Below are positions 45,501 through 54,376 of a DNA stretch of 64,000 bases, piece by piece. The stretch spans positions 1-64,000 of the forward strand of contig NZ_NHOT01000009.1 of the NCBI RefSeq assembly GCF_002197755.1, in the 5' to 3' direction. Each line of letters opens with the position of its first letter. Within the stretch, counting starts at the first letter, position 1. The notes under the pieces are model-generated. The model was not told where the DNA came from. It did not search any database and was given only the letters and a program-made list of their open reading frames with translations. The translations under genes were made by a program, and so were the position numbers. The stretch comes from Pedobacter sp. AJM. Its GTDB lineage: Bacteria > Bacteroidota > Bacteroidia > Sphingobacteriales > Sphingobacteriaceae.

Positions 45501-46225
45501 ATCACCGAATCAAAATTACTGGTACCGTAATAATCTGGAATATCAGCTCTTTTTGGCGCAAATTGCTGCACTGTCGGACCTTTTATAAAAGCCACATTAT
45601 CCTTATAGGCAGAAACGATATCGTTAGGGTTTTCTTCTGAAGTTTTACGGATCAGTTTAAATAATGAAGTAGGTTGCTCCACGCCATCGATCACAAATTT
45701 TCCGTTGAATATTTTATGCCGGCAATGTTCTGAATTTACTTGTGAGAAACCAAAGACTTCTGAATCCGTTAAAGGTCTTTCTAATCGGGTAGCTAATGAA
45801 TTTAAATATTCAACTTCTTCATCACTTAAAGATAAACCTTCCTGTTTATTATAGGCTGCAATGTCTGTAATTTCTAAAATAGGTTCAGGCTTAATATCAA
45901 TGGTATATACATCCTGGTCAAGTTTGCCGTATTTTTGCAAAAGCATCGGGTCATAATCTGCAAAATCTTCTGCAACAGCTTTAAACTCCTCGATCCTGAT
46001 GATGCCCTGTATGTCCATGTTCTGCGTAATCTCTACCGCATTGGTGCTCCAGGGGGTAACCATGGCTGCCCTTGGTCCGACGAAAAAGCCGCTGAGCGCA
46101 GTTTCTGGTGAGATTTTGGCGCCGCCGAACAACCATTCGAGTTTAGTAATATCATTGATACTAAGCGATTTGTCTGTTTGTAGTGCAAAAACCGCCTGCG
46201 ATTGATTAAGGAAGAAATGAATCAT
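42566..46225 (-). CDS. purL: Phosphoribosylformylglycinamidine synthase, single-chain
   Basis: 1219 residues from the ATG at 46225; a start 21 bp upstream adds a polar stretch (MQLQKKS) not usual for the family, so the inner Met (MIHFF) is preferred. The long form fuses a PurS-like N-terminus, two AIRS-like halves (FNGAATGSGGEIRD, then PTGKDSLSMKQKY) and a C-terminal glutamine amidotransferase (PKAAIIREKGSNSE; GGFSNSDVLG; GICNGCQ with the nucleophile Cys; SHGEGRF). It converts FGAR to FGAM in purine synthesis, step 4. Catalytic motifs all look intact. Confidence 0.96.
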   Translation of the reverse strand: MIHFFLNQSQAVFALQTDKSLSINDITKLEWLFGGAKISPETALSGFFVGPRAAMVTPWSTNAVEITQNMDIQGIIRIEEFKAVAEDFADYDPMLLQKYGKLDQDVYTIDIKPEPILEITDIAAYNKQEGLSLSDEEVEYLNSLATRLERPLTDSEVFGFSQVNSEHCRHKIFNGKFVIDGVEQPTSLFKLIRKTSEENPNDIVSAYKDNVAFIKGPTVQQFAPKRADIPDYYGTSNFDSVISLKAETHNFPTTVEPFNGAATGSGGEIRDRLAGGQGSLPLAGTAVYMTALSRLEENRPWEKGVEERAWLYQTPMDILIKASNGATDFGNKFGQPLITGSVLTFEHEEDARKLGFDKVIMLAGGIGYGKASQAQKLKPQEGDNIVILGGENYRIGMGGAAVSSADTGQHGSGIELNAIQRSNPEMQKRAANAVRGMVESEHNSIISIHDHGAGGHLNCLSELVEETGGLINLDKLPVGDPTLSAKEIIGNESQERMGLVIGNEHIETLQKIADRERSPMYTVGKVTGDHRFTFKSETSGIKPMDLELKDMFGSSPKIVMDDQTIDRKYEAVTYDQAELHTYLEQVLQLEAVASKDWLTNKVDRCVGGRVAKQQTAGPLQLPLNNCGVMALDFQGKEGIATSVGHSPLSALIDPAAGSRNAIAESLSNIVWAPLKDGLKSVSLSANWMWACKNEGEDARLYAAVKACSDFAIGLGINIPTGKDSLSMKQKYKDGDVIAPGTVIISAGANCNDITKVIEPVLQKNRGSIYYINLSNDTYKLGGSSFAQILNKIGTETPDVKDADLFSKAFNTIQQLIKEDKIQAGHDIGSGGLITTLLEMCFADRDLGASIDLSALGEKDIVKLLFAENIALVFQADASVEDTLTHAGVNFHKIGKVTSSAALEVKNGTDHFNFEINHLRDVWFKTSYLLDSKQTGNGLAKERYDNYKNQVLKYNFPPQFDGKKPAIDASKPRPKAAIIREKGSNSERELANAMYLAGFDVKDVHMTDLITGRETLEDIQFIGAVGGFSNSDVLGSAKGWAGAFLYNEKARVALEKFFARPDTLSVGICNGCQLFIELGLINKQHEDKPKMLHNKSGKHESIFTSLTLQENNSVMLSTLAGSTLGVWVSHGEGRFSLPYAEDQYKIVAKYAYEGYPASPNGSDYNTAMMCDETGRHLVMMPHIERSLFQWHWANYPAGRKDEVSPWIEAFVNARKWVEEN

Positions 46226-46566
46226 GCTTTTTTTTTGAAGTTGCAAATTTAGGTTTTTTAGATTTAATGCGTGAATGATTACTTCATAGAATGGGAGAAT
46301 GTGGAAATAATGACGTGAATGTGGAGAGAGTAGCGGAAATATTAAATAGGAAATGAGAAATAGCGCTCAGAAATGAATGAGGGATTGAATGATCAAATGA
46401 TTGAATGAGAGAGTTAGGAATGGCTAATGTAAAATCATCAGGTGTGGTGCAATAAATTAGAAAACTGTGTTTTGTCGCCTGAGGTTGCTATGGTAAAAAT
46501 TTGAATCATTTTCTGCAACTTTGCTACATTCTATCATTCAATCATTCAAAATTCACTCATTTCAAG
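46226..46566. other. Intergenic region with short inverted low-complexity repeats
   Basis: Degenerate TGAATGA-type words at 46370-46410. TGATTGAATGA (about 46398-46408) recurs as its reverse complement TCATTCAATCA at 46534-46544, making a distant inverted repeat upstream of the VOC gene. No other feature seen. Confidence 0.55.
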
Positions 46567-46950
46567 ATGTTCAACCGAATTCATCATATTGCCATTATTT
46601 GCGCTGACTACGAAAAATCAAAAGATTTCTATGTAAACAAGCTGGGTTTTACCATTCTTGCTGAGGTTTATCGGGAAGAGCGGAAATCATATAAATTGGA
46701 TCTGGCGGTGAACGGCTTATATCAGATTGAACTTTTTTCCTTTGAAAATCCGCCAGCCAGGCCATCTAAGCCAGAGGCGCAGGGCCTAAGGCATCTGGCG
46801 TTTGAAGTAGATGATATAGAAGCCGAAATAGCCAGGCTACAACATCAGGGCATTACAACAGAACCTGTTCGGGTAGATGAATTTACAGGAAAGAAATTTA
46901 CCTTTTTTGCTGATCCGGATGGTTTGCCGCTGGAATTGTATGAGGTATAA
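46567..46950 (+). CDS. VOC family protein (glyoxalase/bleomycin-resistance fold)
   Basis: 127 residues from the ATG at 46567; an upstream extension of 22 residues read from a TTG at 46501 looks unlike the family. Sequence starts MFNRIHHIAIICADYEKSK and shows the paired beta-alpha-beta-beta-beta modules, with metal-ligand candidates in the opening HHIAI, RHLAFEV and PLELYEV. This is the YaeR/SMU1112c-like group, close to glyoxalase I in size but of unknown substrate. It lies 47 bp before the tRNA methyltransferase. Confidence 0.85.
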   Translation: MFNRIHHIAIICADYEKSKDFYVNKLGFTILAEVYREERKSYKLDLAVNGLYQIELFSFENPPARPSKPEAQGLRHLAFEVDDIEAEIARLQHQGITTEPVRVDEFTGKKFTFFADPDGLPLELYEV

Positions 46951-46997
46951 AGCCGGTCGGGGAGTTGTAAAGATGGTTAGTTGGTTATTGCATTGCT

Positions 46998-47699
46998 ATG
47001 AGCATTTTTAAGTTTAAACAGTTTGAAGTAGATCAGGCAGGTTGCGCCATGAAGATCAATACCGATGGGGTGTTGCTTGCTGCAATGGCCAATCATGAGG
47101 AGGCTGAAAACATTCTGGATATTGGATCAGGTACCGGAGTTATTGCCTTGATGCTGGCCCAGCGTTTTCCTGAAGCTCATGTTCATGCGGTAGAAATTGA
47201 TCAGCAGGCTGCTGAAACCGCCGGAAAAAACTTTAAGGCCTCCGTTTTTAATGATCGGTTAACCATTGATCATGTCGCAATTGAACAATACCACCATCAA
47301 GAGAAATTTGACATGATCGTTTCCAATCCGCCTTTTTTCGTGAATGACTTAAAAAACGAAGAAGCCAGAAAAGGAATCGCCAGGCATGCCGATCATCATT
47401 TTTTTAACATGCTCGTTCAGAAATCCAATGAATTGCTCAGTGATTCGGGAATGCTATGGCTCATACTGCCGGTAAAGCAGGCAAATGAAGTCGTTTTAGA
47501 AGCTTTAAAGTGTCAGCTCTCACTTGTTAAACGTATCTATATACATTCTGATGAAAGCAAAGCTGCTTTCAGGCAGGTTATTGGTTTAGGGAGAATAGCA
47601 CACCCCTTAACCGAATCACATTTTTATATCTACCAATCAAGGGGTAAACATACCGAATCATACGAAGCTTTATTAAGCGACTTTTTTCTGGCCTACTAG
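46998..47699 (+). CDS. trmN6: tRNA1(Val) adenine-37 N6-methyltransferase
   Basis: 233 residues, the size of YfiC/TrmN6. SAM-binding motif ILDIGSGTGVIALMLAQRF near residue 34, and the catalytic IVSNPPFFVNDLK motif (N-P-P-F) near 105, which marks N6-adenine methyltransferases. It methylates A37 of tRNA-Val. Start chosen at the ATG that opens MSIFKFKQFEV, the standard N-terminus. Short spacing to the VOC gene suggests cotranscription. Confidence 0.87.
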   Translation: MSIFKFKQFEVDQAGCAMKINTDGVLLAAMANHEEAENILDIGSGTGVIALMLAQRFPEAHVHAVEIDQQAAETAGKNFKASVFNDRLTIDHVAIEQYHHQEKFDMIVSNPPFFVNDLKNEEARKGIARHADHHFFNMLVQKSNELLSDSGMLWLILPVKQANEVVLEALKCQLSLVKRIYIHSDESKAAFRQVIGLGRIAHPLTESHFYIYQSRGKHTESYEALLSDFFLAY

Positions 47700-47802
47700 G
47701 TGTATTATACCCTTTATTGATATCGATATGCGTGTAAATAATTCTGATAAAAAAATAAAACCCTGAGAAAGTTGTATAATTATCACTCACATCAATTACA
47801 AT

Positions 47803-48294
47803 ATGAAAAAAATAGGTTTGATTTCTGATACGCATGGCTACCTGGATGATGCTGTTTTTAAACACTTTGATCAGGTAGATGAAATCTGGCATGCGGGTGA
47901 TTTTGGTCAGGATGTTGCCGCTCCTTTAGCCGCGTTCAAGCCATTGCGTGGCGTGTATGGAAATATAGATGATGCTGCCATCCGTGCTGAGTTTCCGGAA
48001 AAAAATCGATTTAGCTGTGAAAAGGTAGATGTATGGATGACCCATATTGGAGGATATCCGGGGAAATATGCTGCTTCTGTTAAGTCTGAAATTTACACTA
48101 ACCCGCCTAAATTATTTATCACCGGGCATTCGCATATTTTAAAAGTAATGTTTGATGAAAAAATAAAATGTTTGCATATAAACCCCGGTGCGGCAGGAAA
48201 ACACGGATGGCACAAGGTGCGTACACTGATCAGGTTTTGCATTACTGACGAAAATATTCATACCTTAGAGGTTATAGAGTTATCGGGTAGATAA
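47803..48294 (+). CDS. YfcE/MJ0936-type metallophosphoesterase
   Basis: 163 residues. Calcineurin-like motifs: LISDTHG at the N-terminus, HAGDFG, GNIDD, and GHSHI near the C-terminus; all metal ligands present. Family members hydrolyse phosphodiesters, with YfcE as the studied example; the natural substrate is unclear. No signal peptide, so cytoplasmic. Lies 20 bp before fbp and is probably cotranscribed with it. Confidence 0.88.
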   Translation: MKKIGLISDTHGYLDDAVFKHFDQVDEIWHAGDFGQDVAAPLAAFKPLRGVYGNIDDAAIRAEFPEKNRFSCEKVDVWMTHIGGYPGKYAASVKSEIYTNPPKLFITGHSHILKVMFDEKIKCLHINPGAAGKHGWHKVRTLIRFCITDENIHTLEVIELSGR

Positions 48295-48313
48295 TGTAAA
48301 ATGTACACTAAGT

Positions 48314-49393
48314 ATGGTTTGTGGCGTTAAAACACTAGGACAATTTATTATAGAAAAACAGGCAGATTTCCCTTATGCCAAAGGTGAACTCTCCAGGCTG
48401 CTAAGAGACATTGGCATTGCCGCAAAAATCGTAAACCGCGAAATCAATAAAGCTGGTTTGGTTGATATTCTTGGTGATATGGGTACTACCAATATCCAGG
48501 GAGAAGAACAAAAAAAATTAGATGTTTATGCCGATAAACAGTTTATTGCCGCACTAACCAGTGGTGGCGAATGCTGTATGGTGGCAACTGAAGAGGAAGA
48601 CGAGATCATTCATATCGAATCTCCGGTTTCCAATAACGCTAAATATATTGTTTGCATCGATCCTTTGGATGGTTCTTCAAACACCGATGTAAATGTGGCG
48701 GTTGGGACTATATTTTCCATTTATAGGAGAAAGTCGACTAATGGAAAAGCAAGTCTGACAGATGTTTTACAGAAAGGGACGGAACAGGTTGCCGCAGGTT
48801 ATGTAATTTATGGTTCTTCTACCATGATGGTTTACACCACCGGAAAGGGTGTAAATGGATTTACATTGGATCCATCCATAGGCGAGTTTTGCCTTTCGCA
48901 TCCGCAGATGAAAATCCCTGAAGAGGGTTATCTGTACTCGGTTAATGAAGGGAATTATGTGCACTTTCCTGAAGGCGTAAAAAAATACATCAAATATTGC
49001 CAGGTAGAGGATGAAGCTACCCACAGGCCTTATACCTCACGCTATATCGGCTCGATGGTAGGAGATATTCACCGTAATTTAATTAAAGGCGGGATTTATA
49101 TTTATCCGACCACTTCGCGCTCTCCTAACGGGAAATTGAGATTGTTATATGAGTGCAACCCGATGGCTTTTATAATCGAGCAGGCCGGTGGAAAGGCAAG
49201 TACCGGTTTTGAGCGCATCCTGGATATTGTCCCTGCCGAATTACACCAGAGGGTGCCGATTTTTATTGGTTCCAGAAAAATGGTAGAAAAGGCAGAAGAA
49301 ATGATGCTGCTCCACACGGCAAAATCGATTTCAATTGATGCTCATGTAGCAGCGAAACTGGAAGATCTAAATGTAATTGGCGGGATTGATTAA
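48314..49393 (+). CDS. fbp: Class 1 fructose-1,6-bisphosphatase
   Basis: 359 residues, slightly longer than the E. coli enzyme (332). The metal-site motif CIDPLDGSSNTDVNVAVGTIFSIYR-type block (DPLDGSSN near 120) is diagnostic; ATEEED supplies further metal ligands. EQAGGKAS and RVPIFIGS occur near the C-terminus. It performs the irreversible step of gluconeogenesis. Its stop codon overlaps that of rnhA, which is read in the opposite direction. Confidence 0.95.
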   Translation: MVCGVKTLGQFIIEKQADFPYAKGELSRLLRDIGIAAKIVNREINKAGLVDILGDMGTTNIQGEEQKKLDVYADKQFIAALTSGGECCMVATEEEDEIIHIESPVSNNAKYIVCIDPLDGSSNTDVNVAVGTIFSIYRRKSTNGKASLTDVLQKGTEQVAAGYVIYGSSTMMVYTTGKGVNGFTLDPSIGEFCLSHPQMKIPEEGYLYSVNEGNYVHFPEGVKKYIKYCQVEDEATHRPYTSRYIGSMVGDIHRNLIKGGIYIYPTTSRSPNGKLRLLYECNPMAFIIEQAGGKASTGFERILDIVPAELHQRVPIFIGSRKMVEKAEEMMLLHTAKSISIDAHVAAKLEDLNVIGGID

Positions 49394-49863
49394 AACAGGT
49401 TTGCTTTATTTCTTTCTGCTTCAAAAAAAGTATCTATCGCCAGATTTTGCTTGTCTTGAGAAGCGAAAACAGCTAAACGGTCGCAACGCTCATTCTCCGG
49501 ATGGTCGTTGTGGCCTTTAATCCAGATGAATTTTACCTGGTGAAGCTTATACAATTCGAGGAAACGCATCCAGAGGTCTTTATTTTTTTTGTCCTTAAAA
49601 CCTTTGCTTACCCAGCCGAAAACCCATTTTTTTTCAACGGCATCTACTACATATTTTGAATCAGAATAAACGGTTACCTGCTGATTTAAACTTTTCAGAG
49701 CTTCCAGTCCTTTAATAACAGCCAATAATTCCATTCTATTGTTGGTGGTCATCCTGAAGCCGCCGCTGAGTTCTTTATAATGCTGGCCTGCCCTTAAAAT
49801 TGTACCATAACCCCCTGGTCCGGGGTTTCCGCTAGCTGCTCCGTCTGTGTAAATCTCGATCAT
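49390..49863 (-). CDS. rnhA: Ribonuclease HI
   Basis: 157 residues, normal for RNase HI. The four catalytic acids are visible: IYTDGAASGNPGPGG (Asp), NNRMELLAV (Glu), YSDSKYVV (Asp) and NERCDRLA (Asp). It removes RNA from RNA-DNA hybrids. The stop codon at 49390-49392 shares two bases with the fbp stop, with no space for a terminator between the two genes. Confidence 0.95.
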   Translation of the reverse strand: MIEIYTDGAASGNPGPGGYGTILRAGQHYKELSGGFRMTTNNRMELLAVIKGLEALKSLNQQVTVYSDSKYVVDAVEKKWVFGWVSKGFKDKKNKDLWMRFLELYKLHQVKFIWIKGHNDHPENERCDRLAVFASQDKQNLAIDTFFEAERNKANLF

Positions 49864-49992
49864 AAACGGGGTAAAGTTATGTTTTTAGGTTTAAAATAGC
49901 TTGTTTTATCTATTGGTGAATTTTTTTTTCAATTTCAAATTATTGAATGTTAAGGAATTAAAAATTAGTTGTGAAAACTTTGGAAAAAATAT

Positions 49993-50022
49993 TTGCAAGG
50001 AATATTAAAAGTCGTACTTTTG
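49993..50022 (+). promoter_or_regulatory. Consensus promoter of tRNA-His
   Basis: TTG (49993-49995), 19 bp, TACTTTTG (50015-50022): exact Bacteroidota promoter, 17 bp before the tRNA. It is the clearest promoter in the window and serves as reference for the others. Confidence 0.8.
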
Positions 50023-50039
50023 TGACACTAAAAAATACG

Positions 50040-50113
50040 GTGGCTGTAGCTCAGTTGGTTAGAGTATTGGTTTGTGGTGCCGAGGGTCGTGGGTTCGAGC
50101 CCCATCAGCCACC
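50040..50113 (+). tRNA. tRNA-His(GTG)
   Basis: Acceptor stem GTGGCTG / CAGCCAC, D-arm with AGCTCAGTTGGTTAGAGT, anticodon loop TTGTGGT holding GTG, T-arm GTGGGTTCGAGCCCCAT. A G at 50039 and a C at 50113 supply the G-1:C73 pair that is unique to tRNA-His. CCA is not encoded. A strong promoter lies directly upstream. Confidence 0.95.
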
Positions 50114-50122
50114 CAGGTTTTA

Positions 50123-50155
50123 AGAGCAGTTCTGAAAAGAGCTGCTTTTTTTGTT
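50123..50155 (+). terminator. Terminator of the tRNA-His transcript
   Basis: AGCAG / CTGCT stem (with GAG flanks) and a T-run, directly after the tRNA. Confidence 0.65.
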
Positions 50156-50674
50156 GTGTGCCAGGCATAGCAATCGATTATATGGTACGAATTCTGCGAT
50201 TTCATTAACCAAAAGTGTTTGATATCATATGCCATTTTTTTAAGGAAAAAGGCAGCTTACCAGGTATCTTTTGCCTTCTATACTGGAGTTTTCATAAAAT
50301 AAATTAAGATTCGCTAAATTCTTAATTGCTGTACCTGCATTGGCAAATGTTCAGTACTGTTCTGTTTTTGATTGTTGAGCTCAGTTAATCTGAATTTCCA
50401 AACTGAAAAAGAAAATCAGATTAGCCAGTCCGCTTTTATCAGCGTGAAGATGCCGTTCACATTGATCTGCGCAGCATTGGCTATACTTATCCCTAGAAGC
50501 CAAGAACGTTATTGAAAAATACCAATTGATTGTGGTAGAAAGGCGAGAAAAGATATAAGACTGTTTATATGGCCATTGATGATTAAAAAAAAGAATAGTT
50601 TTTGATAATTTTAAAATGAAATCATAAAATAAGTTTTATTTCGTTATAAATATCTCGTTAAATTTGCCGAACCT
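50156..50674. other. Intergenic region of ~520 bp
   Basis: No open frame above noise and no repeat. Locally higher GC between 50400 and 50500 might be a decayed gene, but I can assign no family. Confidence 0.5.
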
Positions 50675-52459
50675 ATGAAGATTTTGTTAAGTTACCTTAA
50701 AAAACACAAGTATATTGTCTTATTGGCATTGTTGATGACAGCAATTAATCAGGGCTTTTCGCTCGTTGAGCCATTAATCACTGGAAAACTTGTTGATGAT
50801 TACATCAATAAAAGAGATTTACTCACCAGGCATGAATATTTTACCGGAATTATGACTTTAATTGGTTTGGGGATAGGCGCAGCGCTAATATCTCGAATTG
50901 CCAATAATTTTCAGGATTTTTTTACCATCACCATTGCTCAGAAAACCGGGGCTGAAATGTATGCCGACGGAATGAAACATTCTTTGGATATGCCATACTA
51001 TGTTTTTGAGGAGCAAAGAAGCGGAGCAAAGCTAGACATGCTGGGCAGGGTGAGAAGCGACTCGGAGAACTTTATAAAATCTTCCATCAATGTCACCTTT
51101 ATGGCTTTGTTTGGGATCATATTTGTAAGCGTATATTCTGCTTTAATCAGCTATAAAGTTACACTGGTTTTCGTCGCTTCCGTCCCGATTATCACTTATT
51201 TAAGCTGGAAGCTCTCTGAGAAGGTAAAGGTTATTCACCGGGCAATTATATCCAAGACGTCAGTTTTGGCAGGACGTTCCACAGAGTCACTTCGAAATAT
51301 CGAACTGGTAAAAAGTCACGGCTTAGGCGAACAGGAAATTAATCGTTTAAATACAGCAACTTATAAGATTCTAAACCTGGAAATTGTAAAAACCAAAATT
51401 TTGCGGATGCTGAGTTTTATTCAGGGTAGTACAGTTAATATTGTGAGGAGTGTAATGATTGTAGTGATGCTCATGCTGATTTTTGACAAGGAACTTTCAG
51501 CAGGCCAATACTTTAGTTTTTTATTATACTCTTATTTCCTGTTCGGGCCATTACAGGAATTCGGACATATGGCTTTAACCTGGCGGGAAGCTCAGATATC
51601 TTTCGGTAATTTCAAGCGTATTATGGATATGCCTGTGGAAGCCATACCCGAGGACCCAACCTCATTGCATAAAATTGATCATATCGAATTTAAGAACGTG
51701 TTCTTTAAATATAAAAACAGCAATCGCAATGCCTTGAATGGCATCTCGTTCCATGCTGAAGAAGGGGAAACAGTTGCATTTGTAGGGCCTTCCGGATCAG
51801 GGAAAACCACATTGATTAAATTATTAGTTGGCTTGTACAAACCATTCAAAGGAGATGTATTTTATAATAAGACGCATACAGACGAAATCCATCTTGATGA
51901 GCTGAGAAGAAAGATCGGTTTTGTGACTCAGGATACACAGCTGTTTTCCGGCAATATCAGAGACAACCTTAGGTTTGTTAGGCCTGATGCGACGGATGAG
52001 GAGTGTATGGAAGCACTTAAAAAAGCTGCTTGCCAGTCATTGTTGTCGAGAGCGGAAGATGGCCTTGATACGCTGATTGGAGAGAGCGGTGTAAAAGTTT
52101 CTGGTGGCGAAAAGCAAAGGTTATCCATAGCGAGGGCATTATTAAGAAAGCCCAATATTTTGTTGTTTGACGAAGCCACCTCGGCGTTAGATTCCCTGAC
52201 AGAAGAAGAAATTACCAAAACGGTAAATAAGTTATCTGAACTTAAAGATCATATTACCCTGATCATCGCCCACCGCTTATCAACAATCATGCATGCTAAC
52301 CGAATTTATGTTTTGGAAAATGGCGAAATTGTCGAGAGTGGTAATCATGAAGAATTAATTGAGCAAAAAGGGCTTTATTACGCCATGTGGCGCCAGCAGA
52401 TAGGCAGGCGTAAACTCGTTGAAGAAATGAATAAACTTGATGAATTGTTACTCAATTGA
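50675..52459 (+). CDS. ABC transporter, fused permease and ATPase (MsbA/lipid-exporter type)
   Basis: 594 residues. Six membrane segments in the first 310 residues (ABC type I exporter domain), then the ATPase domain with Walker A GPSGSGKTT (about 371-379), Q-loop FVTQDTQLF, signature VSGGEKQR near 475 and Walker B NILLFDEATSALD near 495, with the H-loop IIAHRLST. Homodimeric exporters of this kind move lipids, drugs or peptides. There is no peptidase domain. Substrate unknown. Monocistronic, ends at a strong terminator. Confidence 0.9.
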   Translation: MKILLSYLKKHKYIVLLALLMTAINQGFSLVEPLITGKLVDDYINKRDLLTRHEYFTGIMTLIGLGIGAALISRIANNFQDFFTITIAQKTGAEMYADGMKHSLDMPYYVFEEQRSGAKLDMLGRVRSDSENFIKSSINVTFMALFGIIFVSVYSALISYKVTLVFVASVPIITYLSWKLSEKVKVIHRAIISKTSVLAGRSTESLRNIELVKSHGLGEQEINRLNTATYKILNLEIVKTKILRMLSFIQGSTVNIVRSVMIVVMLMLIFDKELSAGQYFSFLLYSYFLFGPLQEFGHMALTWREAQISFGNFKRIMDMPVEAIPEDPTSLHKIDHIEFKNVFFKYKNSNRNALNGISFHAEEGETVAFVGPSGSGKTTLIKLLVGLYKPFKGDVFYNKTHTDEIHLDELRRKIGFVTQDTQLFSGNIRDNLRFVRPDATDEECMEALKKAACQSLLSRAEDGLDTLIGESGVKVSGGEKQRLSIARALLRKPNILLFDEATSALDSLTEEEITKTVNKLSELKDHITLIIAHRLSTIMHANRIYVLENGEIVESGNHEELIEQKGLYYAMWRQQIGRRKLVEEMNKLDELLLN

Positions 52460-52478
52460 TGAAGTGTGCTCAAAATTT

Positions 52479-52513
52479 AAGGTTTAAAGCGGGGTTATCC
52501 CGCTTTAAACCTT
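52479..52513. terminator. Bidirectional intrinsic terminator
   Basis: AAGGTTTAAAGCGGG / CCCGCTTTAAACCTT, 15-bp perfect stem with a 5-nt loop, between convergent genes (ABC exporter and oxidoreductase). Confidence 0.85.
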
Positions 52514-52519
52514 GTTTAG

Positions 52520-53638
52520 CTAAGCCGTTAACTTAACCTTTTCTCCAGTTTTTACAGCCTGGTAGATGGCCTCAATAATTCTAAGATCTTTCAAGCCTTC
52601 CTCACCATCTACAGGCACCACTGGTTTGTCATCTTCAAATATAATAGTGGCCATTTTATCCATTTGTGTAGTCTGGTGAGTGGTTATGGGCTGTGTGAGT
52701 TCACCTTTGTGCGTTCTGCCCTTAATTGGACCATAACCGGTAGAAGGTTGCATTTCTGCAAATCCTTTGTCGCCACTCACATAAAACCTATCCAGGTGAT
52801 TGATATTATAACTAGACAAGCAGGAGGCGACCGCACCGCTTGGAAAACCCAGTTGAAATTGGATGGTCTCATCTACACCTTCTTTAAAGATCGCCGGGTT
52901 AGTCTTGGTTTCCTGAGCCGTCACCCAAACCGGCTCTTCGCCAACCATATACCTTGCCCCGTTGATGGCATAGATACCAATATCCATCATTGATCCTCCG
53001 CCTGCAAGTGCTTTGTTTAATCGCCATTGCTTAGGATCGCCTATTTTAAAACCACATTGTCCCTGAAAAAACATGATCTTACCAAAGTCACCTGCATTCC
53101 GCATTCGAATTACCTCCAGCGTTTGGGGTTCGAAGTGCATCCTATAGCCGACCAGTAGCCTGACTTTTGCCTTTTTACAGGCATCGATCATCTCTTGTCC
53201 CTCTTTGGTATTCAATGCCATTGGTTTCTCGCAGATGACATGTTTCCCGGCTTTCGCTACACGGATAACATGACTGTGGTGAAGTGCGTTCGGCGTAATC
53301 ACATAAATTGCATCAATATCAGGATTGTTTTTTACCTGATCGAAGGTATCATAGTTATAGCAGTTCTTTTCAGCGATTTTGTACTTCATTTGCCAGTCTT
53401 TAACCTTTGAGGGCGTACCACTAATTACGCCTACCAGCTTTGCTTTAGTACAGGCTTTCATTGCTTCTGCTACACGAGTGGCATATCCACCTAAACCCAT
53501 GATGGCAACCCGGAGTACCTTACCATCATAGGGTTGTTCGATTTGGTTGGGAGTGTTTGCAAATGTAATTACTGAACTCAATTGCAACATCAATGCTGAT
53601 GCGCCCATTTTTTGTAGAAAATCTCTTCTAGTATTCAT
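52520..53638 (-). CDS. Gfo/Idh/MocA family oxidoreductase, Tat-exported
   Basis: 372 residues. Twin-arginine signal NTRRDFLQKMGAS followed by a hydrophobic stretch, cleaved near ITFA. The Rossmann fold begins LRVAIMGLGGYATRVAEAM; CEKPMALN holds the catalytic lysine of this family, and GGGSMMDIGIYAINGARY is the conserved C-domain element. Cofactor is NAD(P), often tightly bound in exported forms such as glucose-fructose oxidoreductase, which is the closest functional parallel. Sugar substrate unknown. Confidence 0.9.
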   Translation of the reverse strand: MNTRRDFLQKMGASALMLQLSSVITFANTPNQIEQPYDGKVLRVAIMGLGGYATRVAEAMKACTKAKLVGVISGTPSKVKDWQMKYKIAEKNCYNYDTFDQVKNNPDIDAIYVITPNALHHSHVIRVAKAGKHVICEKPMALNTKEGQEMIDACKKAKVRLLVGYRMHFEPQTLEVIRMRNAGDFGKIMFFQGQCGFKIGDPKQWRLNKALAGGGSMMDIGIYAINGARYMVGEEPVWVTAQETKTNPAIFKEGVDETIQFQLGFPSGAVASCLSSYNINHLDRFYVSGDKGFAEMQPSTGYGPIKGRTHKGELTQPITTHQTTQMDKMATIIFEDDKPVVPVDGEEGLKDLRIIEAIYQAVKTGEKVKLTA

Positions 53639-54376
53639 ATGTGTTCTATAGCTATGTATCCGTTCAACAAAATATTAAGCAATACATTTAATCACGCATT
53701 TATACCGCTTAACTTCTAGATTTACCCTATAAATTTAACACCGGCCTGTTACATTTGGTTTTCAAAATATATTTGGAGCTGGTCTTGACTTCCTGATAAC
53801 TACATAATAAACTTCCCGACTCTTTTTAGTACTGATGCTTTCAGGACAGCCTATATGCTCCAAAAACACTGGACGCTTCGAATTGAGTTTATGGCCGTGA
53901 TGAAAGTAATATGGTTATTAGATGATGGGCCTAACGGCTTGTATTGGTTATTGTAAACCTTAGTTAAACTATTGTCAGCTGATTTTTAAAGGAAGAGTTT
54001 GCTTAACTGATTTTAAAATTTATGGAGCGTTACAGGGTAGGGAGATGTAATAAATCTTATTAAATGTTAACAAAAAATCCTATATTTGTATATTCAATAA
54101 TACAATTTTGGGGTTTTTGTTGTAAGTTATTTATTTCTATTCTCAAGGATAGCATTTCTATATCTTATAAATATAGAAATGATTTATGGTTTTGATAAAT
54201 GGTAGATTTTAAACTCGTCAAACACCTATTGATCATGGTCAAATATTAGATTGACAAAAGTCAATCACTTTTTTGCTTATTTTTACAACCTTTGGGAAAG
54301 GTGATCTAAAGCCGGATTCGAGAATCTAGAATTCTTTAATAAAAACGTCTGTTCCAAACCATTAAGTATACATAGG
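53639..54376. other. 740-bp regulatory intergenic region
   Basis: Holds a TATATTTG -7-like box (54081-54088), a perfect 11-bp hairpin CATTTCTATAT / ATATAGAAATG (54153-54181) and two FNR-like palindromes. The left half (53640-54050) shows nothing recognisable. Confidence 0.6.
54229..54264 (+). promoter_or_regulatory. Two FNR/CRP-type palindromes
   Basis: TTGAT-CATG-GTCAA (54229-54242) and TTGAC-AAAA-GTCAA (54251-54264). They are 22 bp apart, two helical turns. The second is perfectly symmetric, and extended by one base (ATTGAC...GTCAAT). An AACCTTTG element at 54287-54294 could be a weak -7 box, which would put the second site near -43, where FNR-type activators contact polymerase. Confidence 0.6.

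Noticed and set aside
50156..50674. Decayed gene downstream of tRNA-His or an integration site at the tRNA
   Set aside because: No repeat of the tRNA 3' end, no integrase and no family signature; the GC rise alone is insufficient.
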